From assembly GCF_020379485.1 (NCBI RefSeq), contig NC_063452.1, positions 41,159,148-41,223,147 on the forward strand: DNA of 64,000 bases, in the 5' to 3' direction. Both the position numbers and the translations under genes were made by a program. The notes beneath the pieces are model-generated. The model was not told the DNA's origin and did not search any database. It saw only the letters and a list, made by a program, of their open reading frames with translations. This document shows, one piece after another, positions 55,830 to 64,000 of the stretch (the first letter of the stretch is position 1; each line of letters begins with the position of its first letter). This DNA is from Brassica napus. Taxonomy: Eukaryota > Streptophyta > Magnoliopsida > Brassicales > Brassicaceae.

Positions 55830-58189
55830 CTATAGAGTAGGAATCCTTTCTGTGTGTTTCTTAGGATTAGCCCATAGTCCAGGAACGTCCTCATCGTCCG
55901 AATCACTTTCGACCGAGTCACTCTCAACCGAACCACTTTCCACTGAATCAGTTTCGTCCAAATTACTTTCATCAGACGAGCTAGTTATCCCCAGTAAATA
56001 GTTAACAACCTGTTAAGAAACAAAACCACCAAAAAGCATATAAGATAATTTGTCCTACAAGTAACAAAAAACAGACAAAGAGAAGTAACAAAGTTTTAAA
56101 TGAGGAAAAAGCTTATACCTGGTGAGTTAAAATGCGGTCCAGTACTCCTTGCCTGATTCAAACTGACATTGTTTCTTCGGACATCTAAAGTTGTCATGCC
56201 AAACAAGGGTGTCACAGTAACTGCAATATCCGCGACCAGATCTTAACTTCTTTGATAAATTATACACTGCAAGGTTACGCAAACCAAATGAATACTTTAC
56301 AAATTTAAAGCAGTAATATACGAAAGAAAGAAGATAAAACCATGCACAAAAGAAGCCCGTACCAATGCATTCGTTCTTAAAGGCAGGGCCGGCTTAGGAG
56401 GCAGTGCAATGGGGCGTGGGCCCAGGGCCCAACTCTTTTTTAGAGTAATTAGTATTAAAAAGGGACTAATTTTTTCAAATTATCCAAAATATATATAAAA
56501 CAAAAAATTTGAAAATCACTTTGCCCAAGGGCCCACATTTTCTTTGAGCCGGCCCTGCTTAAAGGCTTCTCTCCAGTCAAAACCGGGATGAATATGAGTC
56601 AAGACGTCGTGACTGAAGTGAAGATTAAAAAGTGATCGCCACAGAGAGCCTTCATGCGTTGCTAGGTTCCATGAGCTACAAACATCACATATAAGTAAGA
56701 AGAAGAAGAAGAACAAAGCAAGCAAAAGAATCTGCAACGTGCAAATATACTACAGGACAAAGTAGTAGTACCGAGAGACTTGAGATGAGGAAATTAAGGA
56801 TGATACATCAAGGAGACTGAAAATGTGAACAAGGACATCTTGTGGTAGTGAAGGTGTATCTGAAAAAAAAAGATTATCTCGGGCATTTTTCTTTAAATGA
56901 CTAAGAGGTTCTAGATCCGAAAGCCCATACAACTTTTTTTTAAGCCCATACAACTCCATATACCCAGACAATGTTAAATTAATTATTCTACTAAGACAAA
57001 TTTAACATGGTCAGATCCGAATCCAAGAGTTTTAGGGCCAATAGGCAAACTACTCGTTGGAGCGCTATTAAAGAGGAGATTCCCAGAAAGATAACTAGAA
57101 AACATACCTATATTTTCCTCATGGCTCTTAGTTCGTCTCTTAAGGGCTTGCTTAAATTGTACAATGGCTAAGTTCTTCTTCTGTTTTGGAAATGCTGATT
57201 TCACGCTCTTCACAAGAAGGTTAGCGGCTGAAACAGCAGCTGTTGTGTTCATCCTAAATGAGAAAAACATATATAAATATAGAAACTGAAACTGTTGAGC
57301 AACACATCGGCAAAATAATTACTAGAATCTCTCAAACATTTTATATTAATATAACTAATTACTGTAATCAAATTTAAAATATCAGAAAAGGTGGATCAAT
57401 CATAGACTGACACATTGCAGATGAAACATAGATTTCATAAAACATCGACGTCGACTAAGAATCAAAGGTATTTGTGCTAATACAAATAAGCTGCTCTTGA
57501 TGAGTATCATCACATTAAAGGTTAAAAACTTGCCTTTTACGTTTACATTATCGCATTTATATTCAAGAAAACAGAACATTTGGCATCTTTAACAAAAAAA
57601 ATCATTCTGAAAAAAATGCAAAAGAATCAGTGAAGTCATTTGAAGAACCAAACCCCAACACACACTAGTCTTAATCCTCTGCTTAATGATTGGCTGCTAG
57701 AACCAAACAAAGTTCCCAACTTTGGTTTTATTTTCAAGATTTCTCCAGCAACATATAGAGGAACCATAAGATTGAACCATCGTGCAGCACAAAGAAAAGT
57801 TGTTAAAGTATTTGTATTTATATATATTCACGAAAGATAAAACATTCTACCCATTTAAACAAAACATGTCTTTTTACAAATTGTGTATGAAAATAACCAA
57901 AGAATCTAAGCTAATCTCAACGATTCAGTTACCATTAGACTCAATCCTCCACTTGAGGGTTGGCTGAAAGTTTCTAACTTTGCTATTTACAAGCCATGAG
58001 AAAAACTTACTCGGGAAGAAGACGAAAAGCGGAGAGACAATCTTGGAAGATGAAGGCTTTGACATCTTTGGGTAAACGAGAGTAACCAAGATCTATCATG
58101 GAGATCAGTTCATTGCAAGCATATGTGTAGCGATGATGATCGGAGAGGCCATCTCCTACCATTAGGTTTTGGTATCTCATCATATTCAA
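55830..58189 (-). pseudogene. Second copy of the At5g52880-like F-box gene, broken
   Basis: The six exons align with those at 33637-35489: 58189-58011, 57253-57108, 56859-56772, 56675-56363, 56266-56119 and 56009-55830. Two breaks disable it. A 174-bp hAT MITE sits inside exon 4, adding 182 bp with its target duplication and leading to a stop. A 1-bp deletion in exon 5 shifts the frame after CQFESGKE. Exon 2 also lacks 9 bp (three residues). The upstream reading frame has no ATG before MMRYQN, so the N-terminus is shorter than in copy 1. The F-box itself (LPQDVLVHIFSLLD) and the Cys pairs are still readable. The last exon is expanded to 59 codons by repeats of ESDSVES. A shortened protein ending in the MITE is conceivable. 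Confidence 0.85.
56384..56557. mobile_element. 174-bp hAT MITE inside exon 4 of F-box copy 2
   Basis: Ends CAGGGCCGGCTTAGG and GAGCCGGCCCTG are inverted repeats. The 8-bp duplication CTTAAAGG flanks it (56376-56383 and 56558-56565). Copy 1 of the gene has a single CTTAAAGG at the same place (near 34096), an unfilled site. Frame and splice sites around it are otherwise kept. Confidence 0.95.
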
Positions 58190-58799
58190 ATATGTATGTT
58201 GTTGACTCCGCGTCTCCTCTAGGTTTTGATCTATTCGAGTTTCTGTTTGTGGCTACTACTTTTTCTGTATTCTCATACCAACAACTCAATGTTGAAAACT
58301 GGACATTTGTTTATATACGCAATCTTAACACATAATTTAAAAGAAACCTTTAGACCTTTTTTCTGACAACAAGAAATTAAAAAAGAAAAACTAGTATAAC
58401 TTTTGATATACGCGTTCTTCTTAAATCAATTTCTAGATTAACATTTCCGAATTAAAAAAACTTAGCTTTCAGAAAGACCAATAAAGACTAAGAAAAGGTC
58501 AAAAAAGAAAACACTAAGAAGCCAATCATATTTGACTATATAAATAAAGATATAAAGAAAGACTAGCAGGTCTTCTGTAAAGAGGTGAAGCATGTCATTC
58601 CAAAATACTAAATTATTGATTTGATAAATAAAAGTGTTGCCAGGATAGACGCATACGAAAATATTTTCGGGATAATGCAGAAAAGAAGTAGTGGAACTGG
58701 TCAGGCCTTCGGTGGACTAGCCCTGTCCAATTCATTTTGAACAGATTATGGACGTGCTCTGGACAAAAATCACATGGACAATATGTATCTATAGGCCTT
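58190..58799. other. Flank upstream of F-box copy 2
   Basis: Contains the former promoter side of copy 2 and unrecognised sequence. A 64-codon minus-strand frame at 58613-58807 has no known domain. Confidence 0.35.
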
Positions 58800-59730
58800 C
58801 CAAACATATGTTTGCATGATTTTGAGAAGAAAACATATAGTTTTATAGTTTTGGCGGGAAATACGGTTTTGGAGAAAACATAATTTTACCATTTTAGCAA
58901 GAAAATATAGTTTCACGATTTTGGCGGGAGAAAATATAATTTTAAGTTTGACGGAAAAACATAATTTTACACTTTTGGCAGAAAAAATAGTTTTACGGTT
59001 TTGACGGGAAAACATAATTTTACGGGTTTGATAGGAAAACATAATTTTAGGCTTTGACAAAAAAACGTAATTTTCGATTTTGGAACATATTTTTTGGTTT
59101 CGGTGAAAAACATATTTTTTTTTTGGTTTTGATGTGAAAACATAATTCTACGGTTTTAGTGGGAAAATAGTTTTACGGTTTTAGCGGGAAAAAAATAGTT
59201 TTACTGTTTTGGCAAAAAACATAATTTTACTATTTTGGAGGGAAAACATAATTTTACGCTTTTGGCAGAACAAGTAGTTTTACGATTTTGATGGAAAACG
59301 TAACTTTACGGATTTGACAAGTAAACATAATTTTTGGCTTTGACGAAAAAACATAAGTTTCAATTTTGGCGGAAAACATATTTTTTTTGTTTTGGTGAAA
59401 AACATAATTTTTGGTTTGATGTGAAAACATAATTTCACGATTTTAGTTGGAAAAAGTAGTTTTACAGTTTTGACGGAAAAACATAATTTTACTGTTTTGG
59501 CGGGAAAGCATAATTTTGACGAGAAAACATAATTTTCAGTTTGGCGCAAAAACGTAATTTTTGGTTTTGGTGGAAAAAATATTTTTTTTTGTAGGAAAAT
59601 GCAATTTTTCGTTTTGACGGAAAACTGTAGTTTTTTTGGTTTTGGCGGAAAAACATAGTTTTATAATTTTTCAAGAAAATATAGGTTTATAATGTTGGAG
59701 AAAAAAATGTAATTTCAAAGTATTTGAGGG
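58800..59730. repeat. Minisatellite with E2F-like unit (TTTTGGCGGGAAAACATAA)
   Basis: About 30 units of roughly 25-35 bases follow each other, of the form TTTTGGCGGGAAAACATAATT with much drift. Perfect TTTTGGCGGGAAA cores are at 58849-58861 and 59495-59507, and many more have one or two changes. TTTGGCGGGAA fits the E2F/DP consensus TTSSCGSSAA. The minus-strand frames (KIMFSRQNRKT-type repeats) follow from the DNA unit. Confidence 0.85.
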
Positions 59731-60389
59731 AAAAAGACTATAGATCAATAATTAAAAATATAATTATAAATACTACCAGGCGGCCACTGGTGTTGGATTT
59801 TTTTTGGACCATTTTCCTTTCGGACCAACTATAATACCCAAAACTAAAATGATTTATCTGAACAAGCCCAATTAGGCGATACACAGACCATTTGACGGCT
59901 CTACTAGGAATCTTTGACTTGAAAGTCTTTCTCTATTATATGTTGAATCTGAAGCATTGATATGGGCACAGAGTGTGCATGATAGGGGTCGATGAACTAT
60001 TTCCCCACGAGAACTATAGTATATCATAAAAAATGTTTCTAAACTATGATCCCATACTATATATCCGAGTTAAAAGTATAAAACTTATTTCTCCAGAGAA
60101 CAAAAGTTAAATATGTATTTCTCCCTAGAACTTAAAATTCAAAACCTCTAAACTAAACCGAAAGTTTTATAAACCCGATTTTAAACTATTATTAGACCTG
60201 ATTGAAATCTAATTACATATGTTAACCATGAGTTACTAACCCATACCCGAGAAAATAATTCTCCTCGATTCGGATCCTTCAGCCAACTACTAGCTCTAGC
60301 TCCTCTCACTTTCGCTGAACACAAAGTCGTGCTTATGATATAAAGAAAAAGACATTTGCGTTAGGTCTCTAAAAGATATATAGTTTTTA
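59731..60389. other. Intergenic DNA
   Basis: No gene, RNA or element end recognised; moderately AT-rich with no strong repeats, ending in the TTA target site of the next MITE. Confidence 0.4.
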
Positions 60390-60633
60390 GAGCACTACCA
60401 ACGGGAAATATCTTCCCAAGAAGTTCTTAAAATATTAAGTCAATTAATAATTAAATTTTAAATGACAAAATTAATGTGAACTAATAAAAATGCAACACAT
60501 GTAAAAAATATCCTGTTTTTTTTGTTGAAGTCCTTAACCAACAACCCATCGCTTCTCTCTTTCTACTTTTTTTAATTTTTTTAAATATTTTTTAATAATA
60601 GAAAACTGTGTTCATACCCTCGTTGGGTTGCCC
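60390..60633. mobile_element. Tourist-like MITE (PIF/Harbinger type), first of two
   Basis: GAGCACTACCAACGGG at the left and CTCGTTGGGTTGCCC at the right are imperfect inverted repeats. TTA lies on both sides (60387-60389 and 60634-60636), the 3-bp duplication typical of Harbinger/Tourist elements. 244 bp, no coding capacity. Confidence 0.7.
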
Positions 60634-60636
60634 TTA

Positions 60637-60956
60637 GACCATCTCCAATTGGAACACTATTTTTCTTCTATATTTTACACTAAAATAGAGTAATTCTGTA
60701 ATAGAGTTGAATTCGCTCCAATGGATTACTCTATAATAGAGTTACACTATAATAAAAGGAAATATAGAAGAATGTTGTTTTTTTACTCCAAATATAGAGT
60801 AAAAAGCAACATTTCTATATATTTCACTATATTATAATGTAATTCTATTATAAAGAAAACCATTGTAGTAAATCCAACTCTATAATAGAATTACTCTATT
60901 TTAATGTAAAATATAGAAGAAAAAATAGTTTTCTATTGGTGACGTTGGAGATGCTC
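60637..60956. mobile_element. Tourist-like MITE, second of two, with long inverted repeats
   Basis: GACCATCTCCAA at the left and TTGGAGATGCTC at the right open long inverted repeats of about 100 bp rich in CTCTATAATAGAGT words. TTA flanks it (60634-60636 and 60957-60959). 320 bp. This GA(G/C)CATCTCCAA family is abundant in crucifers and the RNA would fold as a hairpin. Confidence 0.8.
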
Positions 60957-61065
60957 TTAGGGCCTTAATATCAGTAAATTATTCATGTTGATGAGAAGGT
61001 AGTCTACGTGATTCTCATTTTTTGCTTGGAGTAAATTACTTTCCTAATTAATAAATAATTTTCAG

Positions 61066-61832
61066 TAGGCATGGACATTCGGGGTTCTATTCGGGTTTTG
61101 GTTTTTCGGGTTTATCAAAATCAGCCTCATTCGGGTTATATAAAAGTTCGGTTCGGGTTCTATCGGGTTCAGGTCGGGGTTAGTAAATCTTCAAAGAACC
61201 GGTATAACCCATTGTACTTTCGGGTTCGGGTTCCAATCGGTTCTTCAATTTAAAAATACCTGATTTGTACCTATTTTGTAAATGAAATCGGTTCTTTGGA
61301 TTTAAAATACATGATTTGTACATATTTTAATAGCCAAAACATAAGTAAAATCGATTCAAAAATAAGAAAAAATATCAAACGTGATCATTCAAAATCAAGC
61401 GGAAGATAAACATAGTTAGTGATAGAAAAAAACCAGATAAATGAAATCATAAAACAAAAACTAAGTTTCATGGAAACATTATTCAATGAAAACAAAACCA
61501 AAATCTAAAAACTTCAGGCTTCAACCTCCCACCATCAACCTTCATCTGATAAATAATTATTTTAGAAGTTGAATAATAACTTAAAGTACTTTAGATACAT
61601 ATTAAGAATTAAGATCATATCTGGTAGAAGTTCTTTTTTGTGATTTTAAATGTTTCGGGTTCTATCAGATATCCATTTAGGTCCGGGTTCGGTTCAGATA
61701 ATACCCATAACCCAAAATACCAAAAAACAAGATCCATTCGGTATTTGTGTCGGGTTCGGATCGGTTCGGATTCATTTTTATCGGATCGAGTTCAGTTCAG
61801 ATTTTCGGGTTCGGTTTATTTGCCCAGCCCTA
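61066..61832. mobile_element. TTCGGG-rich hAT element with 8-bp target duplication
   Basis: Ends TAGGCATGGACA and TGCCCAGCCCTA are inverted repeats with few mismatches. The 8-bp duplication ATTTTCAG is perfect (61058-61065 and 61833-61840). The two sides consist of TTCGGGTT-type words and the middle of AT-rich DNA with no transposase. It is related in style to the MITEs at 49958 and 53276 but longer. Confidence 0.85.
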
Positions 61833-61840
61833 ATTTTCAG

Positions 61841-64000
61841 ATTAATTCTTTTTTTTTTGAATGATTTTAATATATGTTTTAAAGGCTTGATTTTTGGTTT
61901 TTTTTGGCCACAAATTGTTTTCTGAATTAGATATATTTTTGTTTATTAAAAAGTAGGTGTATGTAAAAAATAAGATCTATGTAAGAATATGAATTTTGTT
62001 TTATTTCATTTAAAGTTATTAAAATTTATTAAAATTATATAAATGCTTTTTTAATTTGCCTTGGGCCTAAAGTGCTCCTACGGCACTGACTGAACACGTA
62101 AGAAGAAATAACCGCCATAGCCCTCTTCTTTTGTGTCTCCGTCCACATCGTTGCAACAGATTTAATTGAAGAAGCTTGTCCATGCTCTAATGGATATCCG
62201 AATCAGTCAGACGACTCAGACGCCTCCGTATTCCCGTAACGGTTGAGCGGTACACAAAGTCGCCAATAGAGCAAAAGCTGCCAAACTCAAAATTCGGAAA
62301 GCACAAAGGGAATAGAGTCTCGAATTTGACGTTGATTTTTGTAACTATCTCCGAAAGTCTCAGGTCAAAAGAAACAGAGAGTGGTAGTTTTAAAAAAGAC
62401 TACTGATATTAGTATTTGGTGAATTAATGAAGGAAAGAAGTATTTGAGTCGGATGTTTGAGTCAAATTCTTTGGCTTCTAAGAAGGATGTCGTTTCTGAT
62501 CCTATTTCTGAGTACTACGTCAAACTCAAAAATGGAGGAACATCATCAAGTGCTCGTTAATCTTATGTGTCTCACTGGCTGTCTGTTCTAAAAAGATAAA
62601 TTGACCTTTCAGCTTGTGATCTGATTCATTCTGCTTCACTCGATTTAATTATTAGTTTTTATTTCTCAGATTGTAGAAAGTTTCGTTGTATTTCAATTTC
62701 AGGTATGTCTTTTAAAAATGTCCCTTATCAAGAGGATAAATGAAGGAAAGAAGTATTCAGAAAAAAAGAGTGGGTTATGGTCTGGTTTAAATAAGAAAAC
62801 CAGATTTAAATCACAAACCACTGAAATCAAAATTTGTGGAGAAATAAGTTTTGAACTTTTAATTTGTGGATATATAGAACGAAATTATAGTTTGAGAGAA
62901 CATTTGATGCTATACGATAGTTTTCGTGGAGATAGCTTGTCGACCCATTTTTCAATACCGAGAGGTGGTGTTCACGATAAATAGTGTTGAACTACTGAAG
63001 ATGTTGTCTACACCATCTCGACAAATTTAAAGATGTAAAATATTTTTACTAATTTCATTATTTGACATATCAGACATATTTATTTATTTTCTGACAAAAT
63101 ATCAGACATATTTCAAAACAATGAATTCAAAGATGAACAAATTGGCACACATGGTATTGTCTTTTTATCAGTTATGATCTATGTCGATTTTCCCCGTTGG
63201 ATTACTTAACCGGTTTAAGTAGATTAGTTGTTGTTGACAAAGAATAATAAAAAGATCAAGCAGGGAAATCAACACAATAATAACACAAGTCTCTCAAGAA
63301 GTTGACACCTCAACATTTTTGAGTTTGGTGGAAACGACATGTTATTAAATTGAAAAACTTGTAAAACCAATCAAAACATTTCATTTATACAACTCAATAT
63401 TTGGTGAAGACACAATCAAAAATTCAACAAAAATACACTTTCTAAAATTTGAAGCAAAAACCAATGATATTCCATCATTCCAACTTCATCTTCAATGTTA
63501 GTAATATTTATCACTACTATATAAGCAACGACACTTTGCTTGTCCTTTTATATCCTGCTCTTCCCCTTGTCTATCAGTTTGCTGGTTCTTCTCTCCTTTT
63601 TTTGTTTGTAAAAATGTTTGTTTGCGTGCTCTGTAAATATTTTATTAATTTAAGAAAACTCTTTGGCAATAAAAAATCATTGATATCTATTTAAGAAGAT
63701 ATCGGACAATCATAAGTCATAGCCAAGCTAATGAGGAGATACATGGGCTTTGCTCGCCTATGATGATTACATGACACATCACGTTTATGAACTTTGAAAG
63801 TTGGCTGAAGGGATTATGCCAAAACGTGGAACCTGCTTTCATTTGCAATTATCAAGCATTGAACATGGAAGCTGCTTTCAGTATACACTGGATATTGGAG
63901 AAGACGTTGTTGCTATTCCAAAAAGAAAAGGTATTAATATCAGGGCCAAGGAACCATACTAAAAATGTGTACACAAACTCTAATCACCAAAACAATAGTA
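61841..64000. other. Right edge of the window, no confident gene
   Basis: Near 62056-62090 the words TTGCCTTGGGCCTAAAGTGC and ACGGCACTG resemble the end of a MITE related to that at 56384. From 62100 to 62600 GC content rises and a frame reads ASKKDVVSDPISEYYVKLKN near 62478, which could be an exon of a lost gene. A frame at 62718-62984 (88 codons) begins MSLIKRINEGKKYSEKK; it partly echoes INEGKKY near 62422 and has no known domain. The last 300 bases contain a frame with GEDVVAIPKRKGIN. None can be assigned to a family. Confidence 0.3.

Noticed and set aside
56516..56737. F-box copy 2 exon 4 reading into KQGRLKENVGPWAK as a new natural C-terminus
   Set aside because: The ending is MITE sequence, proved by the target duplication and the empty site in copy 1; it is an insertion product, not an evolved domain.
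58770..59674. Minus-strand frames reading KIMFSRQNRKT-type repeats as a possible repeat protein
   Set aside because: The peptide pattern follows directly from the minisatellite DNA unit, changes frame between units and has no start, splice or domain context.

Overview
This is plant nuclear DNA, almost certainly from a Brassicaceae species (Brassica/Raphanus-like). The evidence is GT-AG introns, an AT-rich background, plant-specific gene families (a MAKR protein, a plant F-box protein, a defensin-like peptide), TTTAGGG telomere-type repeats, and transposon families typical of crucifers. The pairing of a MAKR gene with an F-box gene resembling Arabidopsis At5g52880, which as I recall lies next to MAKR5 (At5g52870), suggests the segment is syntenic to that part of Arabidopsis chromosome 5. 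This is recalled gene order, not a search result.

Genes are few. Three look intact: a three-exon MAKR gene (minus, 20519-21606), a six-exon F-box gene (minus, 33637-35489) and a two-exon defensin-like gene (plus, 42354-42736). A second copy of the F-box gene (minus, 55830-58189) is a pseudogene, broken by a 174-bp MITE and a 1-bp deletion. A short MYB relic resembling FOUR LIPS/MYB88 lies at 46189-46613.

Most of the rest is nested transposons. 1-3030: right part of a CACTA element with a decayed Transposase_24 gene. 4958-15116: a palindromic element with arms of about 1.2 kb. Its left arm is split by a complete 7.8-kb gag-only LTR element (5318-13081, target duplication TAGCG), and its right end is capped by a decayed copia element (15117 to about 20150). 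26009-31811: a complete but dead copia element with 137-142 bp LTRs (target duplication GTATT). 31910-32390: an inverted-repeat element with a telomere-repeat core. 38185-40880: a Harbinger relic. 44800-45710: a deleted hAT. 49729-55567: two head-to-tail Helitron units that share one 3' end and carry pieces of a PPIP5K (VIH) gene. 56384-61832: five small DNA elements and a 0.9-kb minisatellite whose unit resembles an E2F binding site.

The elements give a relative order of events: palindrome before its two LTR insertions; a hAT MITE into the Helitron before the Helitron duplicated; F-box duplication before the MITE hit copy 2 (copy 1 keeps the empty site); one Tourist-like MITE abutting another. 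All coordinates and splice sites were read by eye; family assignments rest on recognised motifs, without database searches.
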